Origin: VGRF01 sp964460485
GTDB lineage: Bacteria > Myxococcota_A > UBA9160 > UBA6930
Assembly: GCA_964460485.1 (NCBI GenBank)
Contig: CAYWRY010000002.1
Coordinates: 1 to 64,000 of the forward strand
Direction: 5' to 3'
Length of the DNA: 64,000 nucleotides
The notes under the pieces are model-generated. The model saw only the letters and a program-made list of their open reading frames with translations, was not told the origin of the DNA and made no database searches. The translations under genes were made by a program, and so were the position numbers. Below are positions 8,738 through 17,069 of the stretch, one piece after another (positions within the stretch are counted from its first letter, which is position 1; each line of letters opens with the position of its first letter).

Positions 8738-9852
8738 TCGCGATCGACCGGCGCGCCTTCCAGCACTTCGACTGGCCGCTGCTCGCGCTGATCCTCGCGA
8801 TCCTGGCGATCGGCTTCATGAACCTGTTCTCGACGACGCAGCCGTTGCCGCCGCCGTCGGTCGGCGTCGCCGCCGAGTTCAAGACGCAGCTCGCCGCCCT
8901 CGCGCTCGGCGCGGCCGGCATGATCGCCGCGATCGTCGTCGACTACCGGCGGCTCGAGCGCGGCGCGCCACTTCTCTACACGCTCGCCCTCGCGGGCATC
9001 GCCGCGACTGTGCTGTTCGGCGTCGAGATCCGCGGCAACAAGTCGTGGCTGAAGCTCGGCCCCCTCTCCATCCAGCCGGCGGAGTTCGCGAAGCTCGGCC
9101 TGATCGTGATGCTGGCGCGCTACTTCCATCGCCACCCGCCGGGCGAGATGCGGCGACTGCTCGACCTGTTCGTGCCCGGCTTCCTGCTGGCGCTGCCCGT
9201 CGGTCTCATCGTGCTCCAGCACGACACCGGCGTGGCGGTGCTCACGCTCGCGATCGGCGCGACCTTCTTCCTCTTCGTCGCGTTGCCCTGGCGCACCTGG
9301 GCGATCCTCACGGTGATCGCCGCCGCGGCTGCGGTCGGCGCCTGGGAGTTCGGCCTCAAGCCCTATCAGCGCGAGCGCGTGCTCTCGTTCGTGGGCGCCG
9401 GCAGCGGCGACGCGCTCGGCTCCGATTACCAGGCCATCCAGTCGCGCATCGCGGTCGGCTCGGGAGGGCTCGCGGGCCAGGGTTGGCTCGCGGGCCCGCA
9501 GAACCGCGGCCAATTCCTGCCGACCCAGCACTCGGACTTCGCGTTCTCCGTGCTCGCCGAGGAGTGGGGCTTCGCAGGCAGCGCGACGCTGCTCGTGCTC
9601 TACGCGGGGCTCTTGCTGTGGGGCCTCGCGATCGCGGCCAACTCGAGGGACGGCTTCGGCGGCATGCTCGCGGTGGGGGTGGTCAGCATGCTGCTCTGGC
9701 CAGCCGTGATCAACGTGGCGATGGTGCTCGGGCTCGCGCCCGTGATCGGCGTTCCGCTCCCGCTGGTCAGCTATGGCGGCTCCCAGCTGCTCGCGAACTT
9801 GGTCGCGCTCGGGCTGCTGCTGAACGTCTCGATGCGGCGCTACGTGTTCTGA
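8734..9852 (+). CDS. rodA: RodA, SEDS-family peptidoglycan glycosyltransferase
   Basis: 372 aa from GTG at 8734 (GTGA overlap with mrdA). RodA polymerises glycan strands from lipid II with PBP2. It is a polytopic membrane protein with about ten hydrophobic segments. SEDS signatures include RGNKSWLKLGPLSIQPAEFAKLG, represented here by GNKSWLKLG and QPAEFAKLGL, then QHSDFAFSVLAEEWGF and the C-terminal GVPLPLVSYGGSQLLANL. The Asp in the QHDTGVAV loop matches the catalytic Asp of the family. Length is normal. It is the last gene of the mre operon; a tandem repeat follows directly. Confidence 0.96.
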   Translation: MIAIDRRAFQHFDWPLLALILAILAIGFMNLFSTTQPLPPPSVGVAAEFKTQLAALALGAAGMIAAIVVDYRRLERGAPLLYTLALAGIAATVLFGVEIRGNKSWLKLGPLSIQPAEFAKLGLIVMLARYFHRHPPGEMRRLLDLFVPGFLLALPVGLIVLQHDTGVAVLTLAIGATFFLFVALPWRTWAILTVIAAAAAVGAWEFGLKPYQRERVLSFVGAGSGDALGSDYQAIQSRIAVGSGGLAGQGWLAGPQNRGQFLPTQHSDFAFSVLAEEWGFAGSATLLVLYAGLLLWGLAIAANSRDGFGGMLAVGVVSMLLWPAVINVAMVLGLAPVIGVPLPLVSYGGSQLLANLVALGLLLNVSMRRYVF

Positions 9853-9875
9853 CCGCGCGCCGCCCCGCCTCGAAC

Positions 9876-9979
9876 CGCGCTTCGCTTGCGCGTTCGACTC
9901 CGCTCGGCTTCGCCTCGCTGCGCGCTTCGCTTGCGCGTTCGACTCCGCTCGGCCTCGCCTCGCTGCGCGCTTCGCTTGC
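9876..9979. repeat. 45-bp tandem repeat, about 2.3 copies, between rodA and trxA
   Basis: Copy 1 is 9876-9920, copy 2 is 9921-9965 (one base change, CTT to CCT), and a 14-nt partial copy 3 is 9966-9979. The partial copy ends on the trxA stop codon. Each full copy contains CGTTCGACTCCGCTCG. The reverse complement of that core recurs at 23781-23796 and, with changes, at 37951-37967, so this is a dispersed intergenic family expanded here. It fills the gap between two convergent genes. Confidence 0.85.
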
Positions 9980-10302
9980 TAGAGCACGCGCTGCACCAGC
10001 TCCTCGAACGCGCTCTTGGGCCGCGCGCCGGTGATCTGGCCGACGACGGTGCCGTTCTTGAAGGCGAGCACCGTCGGAATCGCGCGCACGCCGTACTTGC
10101 CGGGCGTCGCGGGGTTCTCGTCGATGTTCATCTTGACGACCTTCACCTTGCCATCGTACTGCGCGGAGAGGTCTTTCACGATCGGCGCGATTGCGCGGCA
10201 CGGAGCGCACCACTCGGCCCAAAAATCGATCACGGTCGGGAGTTCCGACTTCAGCACCTCGGATTCGAAGTTCGCGTCGGTCACGTCGATGATGCCTGCC
10301 AT
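9979..10302 (-). CDS. trxA: thioredoxin
   Basis: 107 aa, ATG at 10302 with AGGAGAG upstream. It is a cytosolic dithiol-disulfide oxidoreductase. The active site is WCAPC (C32, C35), one residue different from the classical WCGPC. The cis-Pro loop is RAIPTVLAF. Length is typical. The stop codon touches the tandem repeat, so the repeat marks the exact end of the gene. It is convergent with rodA. Confidence 0.96.
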   Translation of the reverse strand: MAGIIDVTDANFESEVLKSELPTVIDFWAEWCAPCRAIAPIVKDLSAQYDGKVKVVKMNIDENPATPGKYGVRAIPTVLAFKNGTVVGQITGARPKSAFEELVQRVL

Positions 10303-10570
10303 CGCGGCTCTCTCCTGGGTAGGGCGTCGGTGGTCGCTGCGCGCTCGCCACAGATGTGCGAGCGCGCCGGAACGTCGCAAACCGACGCCGCAGGCGCCCG
10401 CACTTCTGCGCGCGATCGCGCGGCGTGCGGCGCGGCCACTCGCGCACGGCAAGCGCCGCGCACGTAGCAGCGGAGGGCACCGATCGTTACCTTGCGCGAG
10501 CTTCGATCTCCTCGATTTCACTCGGGTTTTCGCGACGCCGGCACGCGAGCCCGGCTCGAGAGTCCGCCGC

Positions 10571-11128
10571 ATGAGCGTGCGCATCACCCTGAAAGAAGGC
10601 GACATCGCGGCGGAAGCAGCGGACGCGATCGTGAACGCTGCGAACAGCGCGCTCGTGCTCGGCAGCGGCGTCGCCGGCGCGATTCGCGCGCGCGGAGGTC
10701 CGCAGATCCAGGCCGAATGCGACCAGCACGGGCCGATCGCAGTGGGCGCCGCCGCGGTGACCGGCGCCGGCGCGCTCGCCGCGCGCTTCGTGATCCACGC
10801 CGCGACCATGCCGCCGGGCGGCATCGCCAGCGAGGCGAGCGTGCGCGCCGCGATGCGCAGCGCGCTCGCGGCGGCGCGCGAGCGCGGCGTCACGACGCTC
10901 GCGGTGCCCGCGCTGGGCGCGGGCGTCGCCGGGTTCTCGTTGCAGCGCTGCGCGGAGATCCTGCTCGAGGAGGCGCGCGCGCATGCGGCCGAGCCGACCT
11001 CGCTCGAGGAGATCCGTTTCGTGCTCTTCGGAGAACCGGCCTATCGCATGTTCGAGATGGTGAACGACTCCGCGCGGGTCACCGAGCAGCTCGCGAAGCT
11101 GCGCGCGCGCCCGCGCGCGGCGCACTAG
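10571..11128 (+). CDS. macrodomain protein (ADP-ribose/O-acetyl-ADP-ribose hydrolase type)
   Basis: 185 aa from ATG at 10571. Macrodomains bind ADP-ribose and often remove it from proteins or hydrolyse O-acetyl-ADP-ribose. Family features are EGDIAAEAADAIVNAANSAL (Asp and NAAN loop), GSGVAGAIRARGG (ligand loop) and PALGAGVAGFSLQRCAEIL (second phosphate loop). The C-terminus after about 150 is charged and unassigned. It lies 9 nt upstream of the heme operon and may be its first gene. No partner ADP-ribosyltransferase is visible nearby. Confidence 0.88.
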   Translation: MSVRITLKEGDIAAEAADAIVNAANSALVLGSGVAGAIRARGGPQIQAECDQHGPIAVGAAAVTGAGALAARFVIHAATMPPGGIASEASVRAAMRSALAAARERGVTTLAVPALGAGVAGFSLQRCAEILLEEARAHAAEPTSLEEIRFVLFGEPAYRMFEMVNDSARVTEQLAKLRARPRAAH

Positions 11129-11137
11129 CGGCCCGCC

Positions 11138-11929
11138 GTGGCACACGCGTTCCACGTCGCGACGGCCGCGTTCTACCTGCTCGCGTCGATCGCGGCGGCT
11201 CTGGGCCTCGGCCTGCACTCTCGGCCGGCGCAGCGTGCGGGCGCGTGGCTGCTCGCGGCCGGCGTGGTGGTGCACGCGGCCGCGTTCTGGCGACTCCACA
11301 CGCTAACGCCCATGCCGTCGCTCACCGAGCTCCCGCTGGCCGCCTCGCTGATGGCGTGGCTCGCCGCGCTCTCCTTCTTCTTGCTGCACTCGCGCGTGCG
11401 CGGCCTCGCGCTCGCGGCGCTGATCGCTCCCGGCGCCTTCCTGGGCGCGTTCGCGGGCACGCTCTGGCTCTCGATCCGCACGGGAAGCCAGGAGCAGATG
11501 CACCCGCTGCTCGCGCACCTGCACGTGGTGCTCGCGAGCGCCGGCTTCGCGCTGCTCGGGATCGCGGGCGCGGCAGGCGCGCTCTATCTCGCGCACCACC
11601 GCGCGATCAAGCAGAAGCGCGCGGCCGCGCAGTCGGCGCTGCCCTCGCTCGAGGCGCTCGAGCGCGCGAACGCCGCGTCGCTCGCGATCGGCTTCACGCT
11701 GCTCACGCTCGGTGTACTGACCGGCGTGCTCTGGGTGGTCGAGAGCGAAGGCCAGCTCTGGCCCGGCGGCCTGCACGCCAACGCGACGCTGGCCGCGTGG
11801 GCGCTCTATGCCGCGATCGCGGTCGCGCGCTTCGGCCTGCACGAGAGCGCGCGCCGGGCAGCGCTCCAGTCCGCGCTCGGCTTCGCGATCTTGCTGGTGA
11901 GCGTGGTCGGGCTGCGGGTGTGGCCGTGA
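11138..11929 (+). CDS. CcsA/HemX-family polytopic membrane protein
   Basis: 263 aa from GTG at 11138. It has about eight hydrophobic segments. Family-like parts are PSLTELPLAASLMAWLA, HPLLAHLHVVLASAGFALL and the C-terminal GGLHANATLAAWALYA. In CcsA/CcmC proteins a Trp-rich WWD loop handles heme; here that region reads VVESEGQLWPGG and keeps little of it. No ResB/CcsB partner is nearby. Its place directly before hemA matches HemX, a membrane protein that influences HemA levels in Bacillus. Either a cytochrome c assembly role or a HemX-like role is possible. It overlaps hemA by 4 nt. Confidence 0.75.
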   Translation: MAHAFHVATAAFYLLASIAAALGLGLHSRPAQRAGAWLLAAGVVVHAAAFWRLHTLTPMPSLTELPLAASLMAWLAALSFFLLHSRVRGLALAALIAPGAFLGAFAGTLWLSIRTGSQEQMHPLLAHLHVVLASAGFALLGIAGAAGALYLAHHRAIKQKRAAAQSALPSLEALERANAASLAIGFTLLTLGVLTGVLWVVESEGQLWPGGLHANATLAAWALYAAIAVARFGLHESARRAALQSALGFAILLVSVVGLRVWP

Positions 11930-13218
11930 ATCTGCTCCTGCTCGGCATCAGCCACCGCACCGCACCGCTCGAGCTGCGCGAGCGCTACGCGGTCGACGAC
12001 CCGCAGCCGGCGCTCGTGAAGCTGGCGCGCAGCGCCGAGATCGAAGAGGCGGTGGTGCTGTCCACCTGCAATCGGGTCGAGGTGCTGGTGGCGACGAACG
12101 ACCTCGAGGCAGCGCGCGTGCGCGTGCGGTCCTTCTTCGAGCGCGAGCTCGCCCCCGAACAGGCGCCGCGCGCGCGTGAGCTCGAGGGGGCGCTCTACGA
12201 GCTGCACGACACCGCCGCGGTGCGCCACGCCTTCCGCGTGGCGTGCTCGACCGATTCTCAGGTCGTCGGCGAGCCGCAGATCCTCGGACAGGTGAAAGAC
12301 GCCTACCGCGCCGCCGTCGCGAGCGGCGCCTGCGGGCCGATCCTCTCGCGTCTCTACCAGCGCGCCTTCGCCACCGCCAAGCGCGTGCGCAACGAGACGA
12401 AGATCGCCGAGCGCCCGATCTCGGTGGCGCGCGTGGCGGTGCAGCTCGCCGAGCAGATCTTCGAGTCGCTCGCGGACAAGTCCGCCCTGCTGGTGGGCGC
12501 GGGCGAGATGATCGAGCTCGCGCTCGAGGCGCTGGTGAAGGGCGGTCTCGCCGCGGTGCACGTCGCCAACCGCACGCCGGCGCGCGCGTCGGCGCTCGCG
12601 GCGAAGTTCGGCGCCAGCGCCCACGGGCTCGGCGAGCTGCCGCAGCTGCTCGCACACAGCGACGTGGTGCTCACCTGCATCGGCGGGCACGAGCCGATCC
12701 TCGACGCGTCGCTGTTCGCCGCCGCGCTCCACGAGCGCCGCGAGCGGCCGATCTTCGCGATCGACATCGGCGTGCCGCGCAACATCGACCCTGCGGCGAA
12801 CCGGCTCGAGGGCGTCTACCTCTACGACCTCGACGACCTGCAGGGCGTCGCGCGCGCGAACGCGGACGAGCGGCGCCGCGAGGTCGAGCGCGCCGAGGCG
12901 ATCGTGCTGGAGGAGCAGCAACGTTTCGACGGCTGGCTCGGCGCGCTGGCGGCGGTGCCGACCATCCGCGCCCTCGTGCAGCGCGGGGAGTCCATCCGTG
13001 CGCGCGAGCTCGAGCGCTCGCTGGCGGGCGTCGCGCTCGGGGAACGCGAGCGCGAGGCGGTCGAGGCCGCCACGCGTGCGATCGTGAACAAGCTGTTGCA
13101 CGCGCCGCTCGCGAAGCTGCGCGCGGAGCAGGACCGCGAAGCCGGCCTGGCACAGCTCGAGGCAGCGCGCGCACTGTTCGGGCTCGACGACGAGAGCGGC
13201 GAGGAGAGCGCGGAATGA
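11926..13218 (+). CDS. hemA: glutamyl-tRNA reductase
   Basis: 430 aa from GTG at 11926 (GTGA overlap with the preceding stop). It reduces glutamyl-tRNA(Glu) to glutamate-1-semialdehyde with NADPH, the first step of C5 tetrapyrrole synthesis. Motifs are GISHRTAPLELRER, the catalytic Cys48 in LSTCNRVEV, EPQILGQVKDAYR, the nucleotide-binding LLVGAGEMIELAL, and FAIDIGVPRNIDP. The C-terminal dimerisation helix (about 330-430) is complete. The next enzyme, HemL, is not in the window. Coupled to hemC by ATGA. Confidence 0.97.
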   Translation: MNLLLLGISHRTAPLELRERYAVDDPQPALVKLARSAEIEEAVVLSTCNRVEVLVATNDLEAARVRVRSFFERELAPEQAPRARELEGALYELHDTAAVRHAFRVACSTDSQVVGEPQILGQVKDAYRAAVASGACGPILSRLYQRAFATAKRVRNETKIAERPISVARVAVQLAEQIFESLADKSALLVGAGEMIELALEALVKGGLAAVHVANRTPARASALAAKFGASAHGLGELPQLLAHSDVVLTCIGGHEPILDASLFAAALHERRERPIFAIDIGVPRNIDPAANRLEGVYLYDLDDLQGVARANADERRREVERAEAIVLEEQQRFDGWLGALAAVPTIRALVQRGESIRARELERSLAGVALGEREREAVEAATRAIVNKLLHAPLAKLRAEQDREAGLAQLEAARALFGLDDESGEESAE

Positions 13219-14144
13219 AGCCGCTGCGCATCGCGACGCGCGGCAGCGCGCTCGCGCTCGCTCAGGCGCGCGCGATCGGCGCCGCTGCGGAGGCCGCCAC
13301 GGGCCGCGCCTTCGAGCTCGTGATTCTCCAGACCACGGGCGATCGCATCCAGGACCGCTCGCTCGCCGCGATCGGTGGCAAGGGCCTGTTCGTGAAGGAG
13401 ATCCAGGAGGCGCTGCTCGACGGGCGCGCGGATCTCGCCGTCCACTCGGCGAAGGACCTGCCCGCGAAGACGCCCGAGCGCCTCGCCTTGGTCGCCTTCC
13501 CGCGCAGAGCCGACCCCCGCGACGCGCTCGTCGCCCGCGACCCCGGCCTGCGCGTGGGCTTGTTGCCGCGCGGGGCGCGCGTCGGCACGGGCAGCGTGCG
13601 GCGCGCGAGCCAGCTGCGCGCGCGGCGCCCCGACCTCGAGCTGGTGCCCTTGCGCGGCAACGTGGACACGCGGCTGCGCAAGCTCGACGAGCTGGCGCTC
13701 CACGCGGTCGTGCTCGCCTGTGCCGGGCTCGACCGGCTCGGCCTCTCCGAGCGCATCCACGAGCGCATCGAGACCGACGATCTGCTGCCGGCGGTGGGGC
13801 AGGGCACGCTCGCGCTCGAGGTGCGCGCCGACGACGCGTTCGCGCGCGAGATCGCCGCGCTCGACGACCCGACCACGCGCGCCTGCCTGCTCGCGGAGCG
13901 CGGCTTCCAGGCCGGCCTCGAGGGCGACTGCGCGGTGCCGATCGCCGCGTTCGCCGAGCTCGACCACGCCGGCCGCTTGCGGCTGCGGGGCCTCGTTGCG
14001 CGGCCCGACGGCACCAAGGTCGTGCGCGGCGAGATCGAGGCGAGCGCCTCGGACGCCGCACGGGCGGGCGTCGAGCTCGCGAGCGAGCTGCGCGCGCGCG
14101 GCGGCGAGGAGATCCTGGCGGCGCTGCGCGGAAGCGCGCGGTGA
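13215..14144 (+). CDS. hemC: hydroxymethylbilane synthase (porphobilinogen deaminase)
   Basis: 309 aa, ATG at 13215 overlapping the hemA stop. It joins four porphobilinogens into hydroxymethylbilane. Motifs are IATRGSALALAQA, TTGDRIQDRSLAAIGGKGLF, DLAVHSAKDLP and GTGSVRRASQL. The dipyrromethane cofactor Cys239 sits in GDCAVPIAAF. Length is standard. The stop overlaps the GTG of the SUMT-HemD fusion, so its product and the next enzyme are made at matched levels. Confidence 0.97.
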   Translation: MKPLRIATRGSALALAQARAIGAAAEAATGRAFELVILQTTGDRIQDRSLAAIGGKGLFVKEIQEALLDGRADLAVHSAKDLPAKTPERLALVAFPRRADPRDALVARDPGLRVGLLPRGARVGTGSVRRASQLRARRPDLELVPLRGNVDTRLRKLDELALHAVVLACAGLDRLGLSERIHERIETDDLLPAVGQGTLALEVRADDAFAREIAALDDPTTRACLLAERGFQAGLEGDCAVPIAAFAELDHAGRLRLRGLVARPDGTKVVRGEIEASASDAARAGVELASELRARGGEEILAALRGSAR

Positions 14145-15682
14145 GCGGTGCCGGCCGCGTCGTGCTGGTTGGCGCGGGGCCCGGCGCGCCGGACCTCCTC
14201 ACGCTGCGCGGCGAGCGCGCGCTGCGCGAGGCCGATGCCGTCGTGTACGACGCGCTCGCGGCAGAGTCGCTGCTCTCGCTCGCGCCGGAGCACGCGCTGC
14301 GCATCGACGTCGGACGCCGCGGCCACAGCGAGCCCGCGCGCCCCCAGGAGGAAGTGAGCGCGCTGCTCGTGAGGCTCGCGCGCGAGGGCAAGCGAGTCGT
14401 GCGCCTCAAGGGCGGCGACCCCTACGTGTTCGGCCGCGGCGGCGAGGAGGCCGCGGCGTGCTGCGCGGCGGGCGTCGCCTGCGAGGTCGTGCCGGGCGTC
14501 AGCTCGGCGATCGGCGCGCTCGCCTACGCGGGCATTCCCGTGACCGATCGCCGCTACGCCGCGTCGTTCGCCGTCGTCACCGGCCACAAGGATCCCGGCC
14601 AGGTGCGCGAGAACGTGCGCTGGGCGGAGCTGGCCCGCGCCGCCGACACGCTCGTGGTGCTGATGGCGATGCGAAACCTCGAGCAGATCCTCGGCGAGAT
14701 CCTCGCCGGCGGACGCGCGCCGGAGACTCCCGCGGCCTGCGTGATGAGCGGGACCAGCGGCGCGCAGCGCAGCGTGGTCGCCACGCTCGGCACGCTCGCG
14801 GCGCGCGTGCGCGAGGCGGGCCTCGGCGCGCCGGCCGCCGTCGTGATCGGCGACGTGGTGCGCCTCGCGCCCGAGCTCGCCTGGTGGGAGCGCCTGCCGC
14901 TGTTCGGGAAGCGCGTGCTCGTGACGCGTCAAGCGAGCCAGGCGGGCGAATGGCAACGCGCGCTCGAATCGGCGGGCGCGGTGCCCGTGCTGGTGCCGGC
15001 GATCCGCATCGCGCCGTTGCGCGACTCGGCGTCGCTGTCTGCGGCGTTTGCCGCGCTGGGCGACTACGACTGGCTGGTCGCCGCCAGCGCGAACGCTCTG
15101 CGCGAGCTGGGTGCCGCGGCGCGCGAACGCGCCACGACGCTGGCCGCGCTGCGGGCGCGCGTCGCGTGCGTGGGCGAGGCGAGCGCCGAGGCGGCGCGCG
15201 CACTCGGCCTCGCGCCCGAGTCCGGAAGCGGCGGCGACGCACAGCGGCTGCTCGCCTGGCTGCTCGCGCAGGGCGAGTGGCGCGGGCGCCGCGTGCTCTT
15301 GCCCCGCGCCGAGGGGGCCGGCGACACGCTGCCCGCAGGCCTGCGCGCCGCGGGCGCGCGCGTCGACGAGCTCGCGCTCTACCGAACCGAGGCCGCCCCC
15401 TTCGACTGCGCCGCTCTGCTGGCAGACCTGCGCGGCGGCCGGCTCGACGTGCTGGCCTTTGCGAGCCCCTCGGCGGCGCGCCACTTTGCCGCGGGCATGG
15501 GCGGAGAGGGCGTCGCCGCTGCGCGCAGCGCGGCGATCGCGGCGATCGGGCCCGTCACGGCCGAGGCGCTGCGCGCCGTGAATCTCGCACCTGATCTCGT
15601 GGCGGAGACGCCGAGCGCCGATGGACTCGTGGCCGCGCTGGAGCGGCACTTCTCGCGTCGACGGCAGGAGGAATCGCGATGA
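14141..15682 (+). CDS. fused uroporphyrinogen-III C-methyltransferase / uroporphyrinogen-III synthase
   Basis: 513 aa from GTG at 14141. Residues about 1-245 are a SUMT/CobA domain that methylates uroporphyrinogen III at C2 and C7 using SAM: GAGPGAPDLLTLRG, VRLKGGDPYVFGRGGEEA and VPGVSSAIGALAYAGIPVT. Residues about 260-510 are HemD, which closes and inverts ring D: GKRVLVTRQASQAGEW, FASPSAARHF and AIGPVTAEAL. The product of the second half is the substrate of the first, so the fusion sits at the siroheme/cobalamin versus heme branch point. Such fusions are known in several phyla. Confidence 0.95.
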   Translation: MSGAGRVVLVGAGPGAPDLLTLRGERALREADAVVYDALAAESLLSLAPEHALRIDVGRRGHSEPARPQEEVSALLVRLAREGKRVVRLKGGDPYVFGRGGEEAAACCAAGVACEVVPGVSSAIGALAYAGIPVTDRRYAASFAVVTGHKDPGQVRENVRWAELARAADTLVVLMAMRNLEQILGEILAGGRAPETPAACVMSGTSGAQRSVVATLGTLAARVREAGLGAPAAVVIGDVVRLAPELAWWERLPLFGKRVLVTRQASQAGEWQRALESAGAVPVLVPAIRIAPLRDSASLSAAFAALGDYDWLVAASANALRELGAAARERATTLAALRARVACVGEASAEAARALGLAPESGSGGDAQRLLAWLLAQGEWRGRRVLLPRAEGAGDTLPAGLRAAGARVDELALYRTEAAPFDCAALLADLRGGRLDVLAFASPSAARHFAAGMGGEGVAAARSAAIAAIGPVTAEALRAVNLAPDLVAETPSADGLVAALERHFSRRRQEESR

Positions 15683-16653
15683 GCTTTCCGCGAACGCGCA
15701 TGCGCAGGCTGCGCGGCAGCGAGACGCTGCGGCGCATGTTCCGCGAGACGAGGCTCTCGCGCGACGATCTGGTGCAGCCGCTCTTCGTCGTGGAAGGAAG
15801 CGGCGTGCGCGAGGCGATCGGTTCGATGCCCGGGCAGCACCGCTTCTCCGTCGACCAGCTCGTGCTCGAGTGCAAGGAGCTCGCGGACCTCGGAGTGCCC
15901 GCGGTGATCCTGTTCGGCGTGCCCGACGAGAAGGACGCGCGCGGATCCCAGGCCGACGCCGCGGACGGAGTCGCGCAGCGCGCGGTCGCCGCGGTCAAGG
16001 CGCAGGTGCCGGGCCTCGTGGTGATGACGGACGTCTGCCTGTGCGAGTACACCGACCACGGCCACTGCGGGATCGTGCAGGGCGAACGCGTGCTCAACGA
16101 CCCCTCGGTGGCTCGTCTGGCCGAGACCGCGCTCTCCCACGCGCGCGCCGGCGCCGACGTCGTCGCGCCCTCGGACATGATGGACGGCCGCGTCGCCGCC
16201 ATCCGCACGCGCCTCGACGAGAGCGGCTTCGAGGAGGTCGCGATCCTCGCCTACGCCGCCAAGTTCGCGAGCGCCTACTACGGACCGTTTCGCGAGGCCG
16301 CGGAGAGCACGCCGGCGTTCGGCGACCGGCGCGCCTATCAGATGGATCCGTCGAACCGCCGCGAGGCGCTGCGCGAGATGCGCCTCGACCTGGAAGAGGG
16401 CGCCGACGCGCTGATGGTGAAGCCGGCGACGCCCTACCTCGACGTGCTCGCCGACGCGCGCCGCGAGCTCGACGTGCCGCTCGCCGCGTATCACGTGAGC
16501 GGCGAGTACGCGATGATCCATGCGGCGGCGCAGCGCGGCTGGATCGACGGAGAGCGCGCGATGCACGAGGCGCTCGTCGGGATCAAGCGGGCGGGAGCGG
16601 ACTTGATCCTGACGTACGCAGCCAAGGAGTGGGCGCGCAAGCTCGGGGGGTGA
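15679..16653 (+). CDS. hemB: porphobilinogen synthase (5-aminolevulinate dehydratase)
   Basis: 324 aa from ATG at 15679 (ATGA overlap). It condenses two 5-aminolevulinates into porphobilinogen. The zinc-type Cys cluster is intact: C120, C122 and C130 in DVCLCEYTDHGHCG, so it is a zinc enzyme rather than a Mg-only form. Schiff-base lysines lie in LAYAAKFAS and LMVKPATPYLD. APSDMMDGRV is also conserved. It is the last gene of the heme operon, although it acts before HemC. Confidence 0.97.
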   Translation: MSFPRTRMRRLRGSETLRRMFRETRLSRDDLVQPLFVVEGSGVREAIGSMPGQHRFSVDQLVLECKELADLGVPAVILFGVPDEKDARGSQADAADGVAQRAVAAVKAQVPGLVVMTDVCLCEYTDHGHCGIVQGERVLNDPSVARLAETALSHARAGADVVAPSDMMDGRVAAIRTRLDESGFEEVAILAYAAKFASAYYGPFREAAESTPAFGDRRAYQMDPSNRREALREMRLDLEEGADALMVKPATPYLDVLADARRELDVPLAAYHVSGEYAMIHAAAQRGWIDGERAMHEALVGIKRAGADLILTYAAKEWARKLGG

Positions 16654-16881
16654 GGGAAGGCTCGTCGCGTGAGTCCGCAGCCGCAGCGCGCCCCCGGCCC
16701 CGCCGCGGCTGCTCGTGCCGGGTTCGCCCCCGCGCTCGTCGCGGGTGGGGAGGGCGCGGATCGGCGCGCCCTGCGGGCGCGCCTCCCGCGCGCTTCGCGA
16801 GTTTCGCGGATGGGTGGATTGCGGCGGGTCGTGGCGTGGCGCGGCTCAGGCGGTGTGGTCGCTCAGACGAGAAGGTCGTTC

Positions 16882-17064
16882 ATGGCGAGCGCGTACAAGG
16901 TGGTGGAAACGAGCGACGTCACGGACGCTTCGCTCGAGAAGATCCTGAACGAGTGGACGGCGCAGGGGTGGGGGTTCGAGTCGATCCACTTCGCGATGCG
17001 CGAGTCCTCGCGCCGGCCGTCGATGGCATTCGTGATGTTCGTGCGGGACGACGCCGCGGAGTAG
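16882..17064 (+). CDS. small DUF4177-like protein
   Basis: 60 aa from ATG at 16882 with GAGAAGG about 8 nt upstream. The arrangement YKVVE, a middle LNEWTAQGWGFESIHFAM and a final MAFVMFVRD is the beta-alpha-beta pattern of small DUF4177-type proteins, whose function is unknown. It is free-standing: 228 nt of GC-rich DNA with no recognisable gene separate it from hemB, and a convergent gene ends 5 nt beyond its stop. The family call rests on pattern only. Confidence 0.6.
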   Translation: MASAYKVVETSDVTDASLEKILNEWTAQGWGFESIHFAMRESSRRPSMAFVMFVRDDAAE

Positions 17065-17069
17065 CTCGC

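Noticed and set aside
9767..10480. Minus-strand frame reading a repeated SEARSEAKPSGVERA peptide
   Set aside because: The peptide is just the 45-bp DNA repeat translated. The frame overlaps trxA and the end of rodA and has no ribosome site.
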